From an uncultured Prevotella sp. (GTDB lineage Bacteria; Bacteroidota; Bacteroidia; Bacteroidales; Bacteroidaceae), in the NCBI GenBank assembly GCA_947177775.1, contig CAMWVS010000006.1:1-64000 (forward strand): 64,000 nucleotides of DNA, written 5' to 3'. Positions 32,994-41,532 of the stretch are shown piece after piece; position 1 is the stretch's first letter; every line of letters starts with the position of its first letter. Both the position numbers and the translations under genes were made by a program. Below the pieces are notes generated by a model. That model ran no database searches, was not told the DNA's origin, and saw only the letters and a program-made list of their open reading frames with translations.

Positions 32994-34010
32994 ATGGATA
33001 ATATCGGCAAATTGTTGACAGTGGTTATTCCGACATATAATATGGAGGAATTTCTGCCGGAAAGTCTTGCGTCTGTTACGGCTGCCTGCGTTCCGGATAC
33101 GCTCGAAGTTATTGTTGTCAATGACGGCAGCACGGACGGATCGTTGCAGATTGCACGCCGATATGAAACAATGCGTCCTGATATTGTCCGCGTGATAGAT
33201 AAGGAAAACGGAAACTACGGTTCGTGTGTCAATGTCGGGCTGTCGGCGGCAACAGGCAGGTATTTCCGTATATTGGACGCAGATGACTGTTTTGACACTT
33301 CCGCGTTGTTGGAACTGCTTGGGAAGTTGAAGGATTGCGAAGCCGGGCTTGTTGTGACACTGATAACTGAGGACATATACCGGAACGGCATGAAGGTCGA
33401 CGAGCGGCGTTATCCGTTCGATACGGTCAGAAAAGACTTCTTATACCGTACCGATGAGATATGTCTGGATGATTATGTGCATCATGGTGAACTGCGCATG
33501 CACAGCATGACATATCTGACTTCTGTGGTTAGAGAGTCAGGCCTGTGTATGCCGGAAGGTGTCAGCTACACGGATAATGTCTATCTTTTCCAGCCTTTTG
33601 CATATACGGACAGTCTTATCGTATATGATATCTGCCTATATCGCTATCGTATTGGTCGCGAGGGGCAGACAATGGCTCCTGACAGACTGAAGAAAAACCT
33701 GCGTGACATATCTGTGGTGGCCTGTCATCTGTTACGTGAATTTGACGGCACGCGGCAGGATAAGCGTCTTAAGGCGAATCAGGAGACACTCTTTCAGGGA
33801 TGTCTTGGGCTGCTTATGGGAATATTGAGAATGCAGAAAGGTGTGGCTCCGGATTGTCGTGAGCTGCTTGATGAGATTATCCGTGGACTGAACAAGTATG
33901 GAATATCTAACCGGGAGTTTAGAAAGAAGTGGTATTTCCGGTTATGGAAGAAGACGGAAAGTTCACGTGTGCTTAATGTCGTGTTGGCTATTAATGGTTT
34001 GGTCAAATAG
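32994..34010 (+). CDS. GT2 glycosyltransferase
   Basis: 338 residues. GT-A fold: LLTVVIPTYNMEEFLPESLAS, VVNDGSTDGSLQIARRYE, NGNYGSCVNVGLSAATGRYF and the metal-binding ILDADDCFD. The C-terminal half is helical and variable. Third gene of the plus-strand polysaccharide operon, 41 bases after the GT4 gene. Donor and acceptor sugars cannot be read from sequence. Confidence 0.9.
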   Translation: MDNIGKLLTVVIPTYNMEEFLPESLASVTAACVPDTLEVIVVNDGSTDGSLQIARRYETMRPDIVRVIDKENGNYGSCVNVGLSAATGRYFRILDADDCFDTSALLELLGKLKDCEAGLVVTLITEDIYRNGMKVDERRYPFDTVRKDFLYRTDEICLDDYVHHGELRMHSMTYLTSVVRESGLCMPEGVSYTDNVYLFQPFAYTDSLIVYDICLYRYRIGREGQTMAPDRLKKNLRDISVVACHLLREFDGTRQDKRLKANQETLFQGCLGLLMGILRMQKGVAPDCRELLDEIIRGLNKYGISNREFRKKWYFRLWKKTESSRVLNVVLAINGLVK

Positions 34011-34030
34011 TTTAATTTAAAAGTAGGATT

Positions 34031-34996
34031 ATGTCCCCCGTTCATCATAGTATTTCCATTATCGTCCCTGTTTATAACTGCGAGCGATGGCTCCCTCAGT
34101 GTGTTGAGAGCATATTGTGCCAGACGTACGGCGATTTTGAACTGATATTGGTCAACGACGGCAGTACGGACGGCAGTGAGGCTGTGTGCCGGAGCTACAA
34201 TGATAGCCGCGTGAGAGTGTTCAGTCAGCCGAACCGTGGGGTCAGTGTGGCGCGCAACAGCGGTCTGGAGGAAGCCCGGGGAGAATATGTCGTGTTCGTT
34301 GACAGCGACGACTGGCTGGAGCCGCAGGCCCTTGAGGTGCTGATGAGTCAGGAAAATAAGGCGGACATAACGTTTTTCGGAAGTCTGTTCCGCTCCGAGG
34401 ACAGTGTGGCCCGGGCCTACATACCGGAAGAACGCTTCTATGGTTCGGCCGCCGAAGTCCAGCAGGGGCTGGTCGATCTTCTGTTCAATCCGCGCCATCC
34501 CGACTATGTGGGCTTTACGTGGAACAAGATGTTCCGCCGTGACATAATCCGGGAGCATGGCATCCGGTTCATTGAAGGCCTCACGATACGTGAGGATGAG
34601 GCTTTCACATATAGCTATGTGAGCCATTGCCGGACGATGGCTACGCTGCCGGCCTTGCTCTACAACTATCGTGTGCAGCAGACGGGACTGACTTTTTCGC
34701 GCAAGACGGCCGATGAATATATCATGCTGGGCGAGGCCTACGAGGCGGCCTGGAGGCTGTTTGACCACGGTCCGCTGCTCGACTATCTCGCGCAGAGCGG
34801 CTGTCAGTACTATTTTCTTGCGATGAGGCGTTCCAAGGACACCGTTACCCTTGACAAGGCTCTTGCCCGCTTCTGGTCTTTTTGGAAGTCGGCATGTCCT
34901 TCGATTCGTTTCCACGGACTTTACAAGCAGGTCATGCAGTTTGACTCGGAGCGTGCACTGAAAGCTTATTTCCGGTTGCGACTGATGTTCAAATAA
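34031..34996 (+). CDS. GT2 glycosyltransferase
   Basis: 321 residues. Opening ISIIVPVYNCERWLPQCVESILCQTY, VNDGSTDGSEAVCRSY, GVSVARNSGLEEARGEYVVF and VDSDDWLE with the DXD-type site. Last gene of the operon, 20 bases after the previous one. Its DNA is visibly richer in G and C at third positions than the three genes before it, so it may have a different history. No strong terminator follows; a weak stem ccgataa/ttatcgg lies at 35152-35173. Confidence 0.9.
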   Translation: MSPVHHSISIIVPVYNCERWLPQCVESILCQTYGDFELILVNDGSTDGSEAVCRSYNDSRVRVFSQPNRGVSVARNSGLEEARGEYVVFVDSDDWLEPQALEVLMSQENKADITFFGSLFRSEDSVARAYIPEERFYGSAAEVQQGLVDLLFNPRHPDYVGFTWNKMFRRDIIREHGIRFIEGLTIREDEAFTYSYVSHCRTMATLPALLYNYRVQQTGLTFSRKTADEYIMLGEAYEAAWRLFDHGPLLDYLAQSGCQYYFLAMRRSKDTVTLDKALARFWSFWKSACPSIRFHGLYKQVMQFDSERALKAYFRLRLMFK

Positions 34997-35539
34997 GGTG
35001 GAAGAGCGTTGAATGTACCGGTTGTGATGGCTTCGTCAGGAGATTCAAGAGATGTAATCCGGTTGCAGACAGTCTCCCGACGGGTTGATGGGGCGCTATT
35101 GAAACAATGTTTGTGCTCATCCGATGAAGCAAAAACGGGCAGTGTTGCTGACCGATAAGCCATATATTATCGGGCAAGGCAGTCTGTCAAAAAAACGGTT
35201 AAAAAGAATTAAATACACTCCGTTTGTGCTCAAACGTATTTCTGGCGGTGTAATTGTAAACTATAAATACGCTGATTCCGGCCTGCTGTTGTTTTGAAAC
35301 ATGCCGCTTTTCGAGCTAATTTGGCTGTTTCTCAAATCCGTTGGCGGCAGTGTCCGGCAGGTATCTCTCATTTTTTCTTTCGCAACAGTATAATAATCCT
35401 GGTGTTGTTGCGTTATTTTATATACGGAAGAGCACTATTTAGACCTTGAAACGGTCATGAGAATGACCCTGTGGCTGCGCTGATGTGGCAGCCACGCAAT
35501 CACGTGGACATATTTTTAGGAATAAAACAAATCTGAATA
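34997..35539. other. 543-base gap: weak hairpins, no gene seen
   Basis: Contains the weak stem at 35152-35173 and a leader hairpin gtggctgc (35471-35478) with gcagccac (35488-35495) just before the next gene. No TAnnTTTG box is evident and no plausible ORF or RNA gene was found. Confidence 0.4.
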
Positions 35540-38365
35540 ATGATGTTGAAACATTGTATTCTAATGCTGTTGTCCTGTCTTTTTGCGTTGGCAGGACGGG
35601 CAGACGGCGGACGGCTGGACGACATACGCCGGGCGCTGGAAGAGGCGTCGTCGCGTCAGGTGCAGGAGAAGGTTTTCCTGCATACGGACAATATGTGCTA
35701 TTTCGTTGGTGACACGATATGGTATAAGGCGTATGTGGTTAGGGCGGATGACCTGCGTTATACGGACATGAGCCGCGTTCTCTATGTCGAGCTGCTCACG
35801 CCTGACGGGCTGCTGGTAGAGCGGCAGCGGGTGATTGTGAGTGACCGGGGCTTCGGCTGCGGTCAGTTCTGTCTGCAGGATTCGCTCTATTCGGGCTATT
35901 ATGAAATGAGGGCGTACACGCGGTGGATGCTCAATTTCAATGTCTCGTTGCAGCGTTACAGCCGCGACGACTCCTATTTGTTCTACAGTGCCGACATGGC
36001 GCGCGACTATTTCCGCCGCTGGGACGGGCTCTATTCGCGCGTATTGCCTATCTACAGCCGTCCCGACGCGCTGGGAGATTACACTTATAAGCGGATGTAC
36101 GGACGCCCGAAGCAGAATGTTCAGAAGGCGGCGAAGCGGACGCTTCATGCCTCTTTCTTTCCCGAGGGCGGCCATCTGGTTGAGGGCGTGCCGTGCCGTG
36201 TGGCCTTTGAGCTGACCGATCAGGACGGGGCGGCGGTCTCGCTGACCGGCCGTGTGACTGACGGCGGGCGTGATGTGGCTGAGGCGCGGACACAGCATTT
36301 GGGTCGCGGCGTCTTCACGGTGACTCCGGGGAAGACGCGTCTGCGCGGTGAATTCCGCTGGCGTGGCGAGGATTATGCCTTCGATTTACCAAAGGCGGAG
36401 ACTTCGGGAGTGGCGTTGAGCCTTGACAGCGGACGTGTGAAGCTTGTTGCGCGGGGCATGCCGGAGGGCGAATACGGTCTGTCGGTGCTCTGCCGCGGTG
36501 TCCTGCAGGATTTCCGGAGCGTGACGTTCGGCGCGGACGGCAGTGCGGAGATTGAACTTCCGGAGTCGTTGCCAACGGGTGTCAATGACGTGACGCTGTT
36601 CACGGCCGACGGACGTATCGTAGCCGACCGCCTGTTTTTCGTCAACGGCCACGACTATGACACAGGACGGACGGTCGTCGAGAGTGGTGCGAAGGTTCAG
36701 TATGACCCTTACGAGGAAGTCAGTCTGCAGCTGGCGTGCGGCGGTGTGACCGAACCTACGCTTGTGTCGGTGGCCGTGCGTGATGCCTGTACGGATGAGG
36801 AGACATACGACGACGGCGACATCCGCACCGAACTGCTGCTCAGCAGTGAGCTGAAGGGCTTTATTGCTTCGCCGGCATACTATTTCGCTGCTGACGACGC
36901 GGAACACCGTCAGGCGCTCGACCAGCTGATGATGGTTCAGGGTTGGCGCCGGTATGACTGGCGGGAACTGTCTGACACGCTCTTCATGGAGCGGCGTTAT
37001 GCTCCAGAGAAGTCGCTGACGGTTGAAGGAGGCGTCTATAAGACGCCGGACCTGACGCTTGCCGAGCCGGAGGAAATAGCATCGTGGGCCCGCGGACGGG
37101 GCATGACCGGAATGAAGACAGAGGAGGACGCCGCTGCCGCCGATCCGTTTGCCACAGCCTCAGACACAGAGAGCGACGGGACGGGAGGCACAGATATGAC
37201 GGCTGATGCCAGAGCCGGTTTCGCATCGTCGATAGAATATGGTTCGCTCGGAACGGCCAACGATCAGATTGGCGTCAACCACGGCGGACTCAAGAAGGAA
37301 GTCGTTGTTGAGGCGGCGGTTGTCTTTTCGGATGGCATTGTCGGCGGAAAGCAGCTCACATACAATGGCGGTCGCTATTTCATAGATATTCCACCGTTCT
37401 ATGGCACGGCCATATTGAAACTGACGGCATACGAGGAGAAGGATTCTTTGAAGAAGGCGATGGCGTCACACGCAGACGTCGATATGGCCAAGGAAGACGC
37501 TTATCCGGACTTTTATGTGAAGCGCGACATGTTCTATCCGGTATTCGCCGCGAAGTACGGATACTATCAGACCCATTGCCCGGAGATACGGACGTCGCTC
37601 GACCTCGGTCGTCCGGACAGCCTGTCGTCAATGGAGACGGACGACCACCTGCTCCAGAACCTTGACGTGAAGGGCAAAAAGCGTGGCCGCCGCGCCATCG
37701 ACTACACCAAACCGGCCTACGTCATGGATGCGTACGACCTGTATAACGACATCACGGACTACGGATTGAGTTTCGGAATGTACGATATGAGACAGTTTCC
37801 AGTGCAGATTGCGCGTTATCTTTATGGCAACATGGGCCGCTACAAGCGTTATAACGTCGCAGGACGGATTGACCGTTTCACCTATTACCGTACGTTCAAT
37901 CCCGACGGCAATCTTGGTTCGGCCGCATCGGGAATGAGCACCATGATGGACAACCGCAATACGCGGGAATTCTATCAAAAATTGCGGCTGAAGAGCCTTC
38001 ATCAGATTCGTGTATATACGGACTATGAACCGCGTAACAGCGATGTTGAGCTTGAGATGAGCCGCACGACGGCGGATGTGACCGTTGAGATGGTTCCATT
38101 TAAGGACGGCGGTGTACAATATACGTTCCGCGACCGTCATATCGTGCTCAAAGGCTTCAACGAAGCGGCCGCTTTCTACAATCCGGACTACAGCAACCGC
38201 AATCCGAAGGCACCGGCGGACTATCGCCGTACGCTCTACTGGAATCCGAATGCTGTCACCGACAGCGAAGGACGGCTGACGGCAAAGTTCTATAACAACG
38301 GCAAGGAGACGCGGATAAAAGTCTCCGTGGCCGGAATAACGAAAGAAGGGAAGTTCGTGTATTAA
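35540..38365 (+). CDS. Large macroglobulin-like (MG2-type) surface protein
   Basis: 941 residues with a signal peptide (LMLLSCLFALAGRADG). The N-terminal motif EKVFLHTDNMCYFVGDTIWYKAYVV is the hallmark opening of Bacteroidetes macroglobulin-like proteins, followed by tandem strand-rich domains (LHASFFPEGGHLVEGVPCRVAF, VALSLDSGRVKLVARG) and a DQLMMVQGWRRYDW segment. The C-terminus is a final strand domain (NAVTDSEGRLTAKFYNNGKETRIKVSVAGI). No thioester motif or TonB plug is visible. Probably exported to the periplasm or outer membrane; the role is unknown. A strong terminator follows directly. Single-gene unit. Confidence 0.75.
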   Translation: MMLKHCILMLLSCLFALAGRADGGRLDDIRRALEEASSRQVQEKVFLHTDNMCYFVGDTIWYKAYVVRADDLRYTDMSRVLYVELLTPDGLLVERQRVIVSDRGFGCGQFCLQDSLYSGYYEMRAYTRWMLNFNVSLQRYSRDDSYLFYSADMARDYFRRWDGLYSRVLPIYSRPDALGDYTYKRMYGRPKQNVQKAAKRTLHASFFPEGGHLVEGVPCRVAFELTDQDGAAVSLTGRVTDGGRDVAEARTQHLGRGVFTVTPGKTRLRGEFRWRGEDYAFDLPKAETSGVALSLDSGRVKLVARGMPEGEYGLSVLCRGVLQDFRSVTFGADGSAEIELPESLPTGVNDVTLFTADGRIVADRLFFVNGHDYDTGRTVVESGAKVQYDPYEEVSLQLACGGVTEPTLVSVAVRDACTDEETYDDGDIRTELLLSSELKGFIASPAYYFAADDAEHRQALDQLMMVQGWRRYDWRELSDTLFMERRYAPEKSLTVEGGVYKTPDLTLAEPEEIASWARGRGMTGMKTEEDAAAADPFATASDTESDGTGGTDMTADARAGFASSIEYGSLGTANDQIGVNHGGLKKEVVVEAAVVFSDGIVGGKQLTYNGGRYFIDIPPFYGTAILKLTAYEEKDSLKKAMASHADVDMAKEDAYPDFYVKRDMFYPVFAAKYGYYQTHCPEIRTSLDLGRPDSLSSMETDDHLLQNLDVKGKKRGRRAIDYTKPAYVMDAYDLYNDITDYGLSFGMYDMRQFPVQIARYLYGNMGRYKRYNVAGRIDRFTYYRTFNPDGNLGSAASGMSTMMDNRNTREFYQKLRLKSLHQIRVYTDYEPRNSDVELEMSRTTADVTVEMVPFKDGGVQYTFRDRHIVLKGFNEAAAFYNPDYSNRNPKAPADYRRTLYWNPNAVTDSEGRLTAKFYNNGKETRIKVSVAGITKEGKFVY

Positions 38366-38369
38366 AATA

Positions 38370-38404
38370 AAAAAAGCGCTCCACGGAGCGCTTTTTTTAT
38401 TTTA
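38370..38404. terminator. Strong bidirectional terminator
   Basis: AAAAAAAGCGCTCC and GGAGCGCTTTTTTT form a stem flanked by A- and T-runs immediately after the plus-strand macroglobulin gene and 70 bases before the end of the minus-strand GH2 gene. Confidence 0.9.
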
Positions 38405-38475
38405 AATTAGGGTGTTGCGGAATGCACAACGGTAGGAACATATTCTTGTGAGTTCTGCAACACTACCTTTAAGAA

Positions 38476-41391
38476 TCAGAGGTTCTTCAGGAACTCGATT
38501 TCGATGATCTTCAGGGCGTTGTTGCCCTTCTGTTTCTTCTCATTGTTCTTGCTGTCCATCTCCTGCACGGCTCCGAAAGCATCCTTTGTTGTGCTTGAAC
38601 CGAGCGAACGGATGGTGTACTGGCTTGCCTTCGGGGCGTTCTTGAGCGGAATGTGGATGTAGCTCAGAGACTTGGGCGTCCATCCTTCCCACACTTTCAC
38701 GTCGCCGGCATAGACTGCTATCGGGTAGGTGGTCATGCGGAAACCTTTCATCTTGACACAGATGTCGTCAATCTGAGTGTCTTCTGCCAGCGTATATGTA
38801 ATCCACGCCTTGTCCAGAGCGTTGCTGCTTTCCCATGAAGTGTTCTCGTAGGTGTCGTAGCTGAGTTTCACGTCGTTGCCGCTGCCGGCCTCGGCCGATA
38901 CAATCTGTACACCGCGTCGCCACTGCTTGAACGACGGTTCGGCCGGTGTCTCACCGCGGTCAAGACGACTTTTCAGTCCGTCTGACGGTCGATAGGTGGT
39001 CAGTCCGCCTTCAACGGCGATGGCATTGGTGTTCAGCGTCAGCGTTGCGGCGTCCATGCCCTCGGCTTTTGCCGTCAGTGTGACCTTGCCGGCCTTTGTC
39101 AGAGAGCGCAGCATGACGCGGTTGACACCACATTCCACCGGCAGCGTGTCGCACAGAGCGTGGTTGTCCTTGCCCTTAGCTACGCCTCCGCGCCATTCGG
39201 CCGGTCCGGCGAGAGAGAATTTCACAAGTCTGTTGTCCAGCGGACAGCGGCGTCCCTGCTTGTCAACAACCTCAACCTCAACCAGCGCCAGATCGTTTCC
39301 GTCGGCCTTCCAGCCCGTCGGGTTCTCTATCGGCGTGAGGCGGATATGGTCCGGCTCGCCTGCCGTTTCAAGTGTGTATGCCGACTCCTGACGTCCGTTG
39401 CGGTCCAGTCCGATTGCCGTCAGCTTGTCAGCGTTGTGTTTTACGTTTTTGAAGATATGAAGAAACTTATATTTGTGTTCGTCAGCAGCTATGCGTCGGC
39501 CGTTCTGCTCAAGCACCACACTGTCGCTCGTCGATACGACATAGACCGTGGGCACGGTGAAATCCCGGTCGTAGTTCCAGTGGCCTACGATATAGGTGCG
39601 CGGTTTCAGATCGTCAACCCAGCCGTCCCACATCACCTGATGGGCGAAGAACGCATCCTTGGGAACGCGCATCGGGTCGACCACGCCGCTCACGCGGTAG
39701 TTGTCTGCCGACCGGCCGTGTGTCTGTGTGTCGCTGAACACAATCTTCACGCCGCCCGAATTGACCTTTGTTCCGCTTCCCGGGCGTTCCAGCCAGTAGT
39801 CATACCAGCGGCGCACAAGTTCCACGGCGAATTCGTCGTTGTTGTGGTTGTAGGCATCGGCGGGTGCGTTGCGGTAGAGCGGGCCGTCGCCTTCCTTGTG
39901 GAAAGGATAGCTCCACGAGTTCCAGTACCAGCGCAGAGCCTCGTCGCGGCAATATTCCATCATCCACATAGGCTTCGTGTCGCTCTTGTTCACATAGAGC
40001 ATCTCGCCGCCATATTCGGCCTCCGGTCTGTCGAGCATCTCGCGGCTGCCGATTGCGCGTCCGCCGTTGGGGTCATACTGATCGCGTATGGCCTTCATAG
40101 CCACCATGTGGTCGGCCGAAATCTTCTGGTTGCCGCACTCATAGAAGATGACACTCGGGTTGTTGCGGTTGTATATGATGGCGTCGCGCATGACCTCCTC
40201 ACGGTGTTCCCAGCGCCGTCCCTCAACGTCCTTCTCAGCATCTCCGGCCGGCATGGCCTGTATCAGTCCCACGCGGTCACATGATTCCACGTCCTGTTTC
40301 CACGGTGCGACATGCATCCAGCGTACCACATTTCCGCCGCTTTTCACCTGCAGGTCGTTCGAATAGTCGCTGAGCCATGCCGGAACGGACATGCCCACGC
40401 CGGGCCACTCGTTGCTCGTGCGCTGTGCATAGCCGTGGACCATCAGCACGCGGTCGTTCAGATAGAACATTCCGTTTCTGAACTCTGTCTTGCGGAAGCC
40501 GGTTGTGGTGACAACGGGGTCGTCTTCTCCTTTTGCTCCGTTCTCGTCCTTTTGGCTTAATTTCGTGGTAACGTCATACAGATAGCCGTAGCCCCAGCTC
40601 CAGAAGTGGAGTCCGAAAGCGCGTGCTTCAGCTTTGAGGATGGCCGTGGAGTGGGGCGCTATGGTCACTTCTCCGCTCGAGAAGCCGCAGACATTTCCTT
40701 TTCCGTCGCGCTCGTCGACCGACACCGAGAGGCTGCGTGTCACGGGGCTGTCCGTATCGTTTCTCACTTCGCTTTCCACACAGATGGTCGCCGCCCGTCC
40801 GGCTATGTCAAAGTCCTTGGCGTAGACATAGACACCGGTTGTCTTGAGATTGCTGTACAATGGCAGTGTCTGATAGACATTGTCCGTTATGTGAAGCCAA
40901 ACGTTTTTCGGCAGTCCGCCGTAGTTGGCGTTGAAGTTGTTGTTGTTCCACTGGTATGGGGAGCCTGTGGCGCGCTCATGGTAGTTCCAGTCGTTGTCCG
41001 TGCGTACCTCTATTGTGTTTTTCCCTTTTTTCAGATAGGGAGTGAGGTCGAATCCGAAAGCCATCACTCCGTTCTCGTGGAGACCGACCACCTGGCCGTT
41101 GACAGTCACTTCGGCCGCCTGGCGTGCGCCCTCAAATTCGATGAACACGCGCTTGCCCTCCGCACTTTTGGGCAGCGTGAACGTCTTCCTGTACCAAATG
41201 ACAGAGTCGCTCAGTTCCTTGATGCCCACCTTGTAGGCCTCGTTTTCATTCCATGCGTGCGGCAGCGTCACCGTCTGCTTCTGTTTGTCAATTCTCCAGT
41301 CGGAGTTGAAGTTGTAGGTCTCGCGTGCATGTGCGGCCGTTACACCGGCCAAAGCTGCTGCAATCAGCAGATGCCTAAAATTAAATCCCAT
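38476..41391 (-). CDS. GH2 family glycoside hydrolase (beta-galactosidase-like)
   Basis: 971 residues from my start. Signal peptide (LLIAAALAGVTAAHA); jelly-roll sugar-binding domain (about 25-190: SDSVIWYRKTFTLP, EFEGARQAAEVTVNGQVVG); Ig-like domain; TIM barrel (about 310-590) with the probable acid/base Glu in NPSVIFYECGN and nucleophile Glu in PMWMMEYC; then C-terminal Ig-like and a galactose-binding-like end. The acid site reads YECGN rather than the usual NE pair, a variant seen in some pectin-linked GH2 members as far as I recall. The neighbouring PL11 gene suggests it removes galactose-type side chains of rhamnogalacturonan I. The track start (41427) is a TTG inside the -7 box TATCTTTG, so the ATG at 41391 is used. 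Confidence 0.9.
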   Translation of the reverse strand: MGFNFRHLLIAAALAGVTAAHARETYNFNSDWRIDKQKQTVTLPHAWNENEAYKVGIKELSDSVIWYRKTFTLPKSAEGKRVFIEFEGARQAAEVTVNGQVVGLHENGVMAFGFDLTPYLKKGKNTIEVRTDNDWNYHERATGSPYQWNNNNFNANYGGLPKNVWLHITDNVYQTLPLYSNLKTTGVYVYAKDFDIAGRAATICVESEVRNDTDSPVTRSLSVSVDERDGKGNVCGFSSGEVTIAPHSTAILKAEARAFGLHFWSWGYGYLYDVTTKLSQKDENGAKGEDDPVVTTTGFRKTEFRNGMFYLNDRVLMVHGYAQRTSNEWPGVGMSVPAWLSDYSNDLQVKSGGNVVRWMHVAPWKQDVESCDRVGLIQAMPAGDAEKDVEGRRWEHREEVMRDAIIYNRNNPSVIFYECGNQKISADHMVAMKAIRDQYDPNGGRAIGSREMLDRPEAEYGGEMLYVNKSDTKPMWMMEYCRDEALRWYWNSWSYPFHKEGDGPLYRNAPADAYNHNNDEFAVELVRRWYDYWLERPGSGTKVNSGGVKIVFSDTQTHGRSADNYRVSGVVDPMRVPKDAFFAHQVMWDGWVDDLKPRTYIVGHWNYDRDFTVPTVYVVSTSDSVVLEQNGRRIAADEHKYKFLHIFKNVKHNADKLTAIGLDRNGRQESAYTLETAGEPDHIRLTPIENPTGWKADGNDLALVEVEVVDKQGRRCPLDNRLVKFSLAGPAEWRGGVAKGKDNHALCDTLPVECGVNRVMLRSLTKAGKVTLTAKAEGMDAATLTLNTNAIAVEGGLTTYRPSDGLKSRLDRGETPAEPSFKQWRRGVQIVSAEAGSGNDVKLSYDTYENTSWESSNALDKAWITYTLAEDTQIDDICVKMKGFRMTTYPIAVYAGDVKVWEGWTPKSLSYIHIPLKNAPKASQYTIRSLGSSTTKDAFGAVQEMDSKNNEKKQKGNNALKIIEIEFLKNL

Positions 41392-41424
41392 ATTTTCTCG
41401 GTTATTCGTTATTAGTATCTGTTG

Positions 41425-41432
41425 CAAAGATA
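41425..41432 (-). promoter_or_regulatory. -7 box of the GH2 gene
   Basis: TATCTTTG on the minus strand, 33 bases before the ATG at 41391. It overlaps the TTG start of the track. Confidence 0.75.
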
Positions 41433-41457
41433 CGGTGAATAGACCGTGAAAATATGG

Positions 41458-41475
41458 GATTTTCGTACGAAAATC
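41458..41475 (-). promoter_or_regulatory. Perfect 18-bp palindrome at the GH2 promoter (possible operator)
   Basis: gattttcgtacgaaaatc equals its own reverse complement. It sits 25-43 bases upstream of the -7 box, over or next to the -33 region, a position suited to a dimeric regulator. Regulator unknown. Confidence 0.6.
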
Positions 41476-41532
41476 GTGACTATCGTCCGTTTTCGTGTTC
41501 TTTTGGTGCTGTCAGCACCTCCGGATTGTCAT

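Noticed and set aside
39160-40284. 374-codon plus-strand ORF opposite the GH2 gene
   Set aside because: Shadow without recognisable motifs or start signals.
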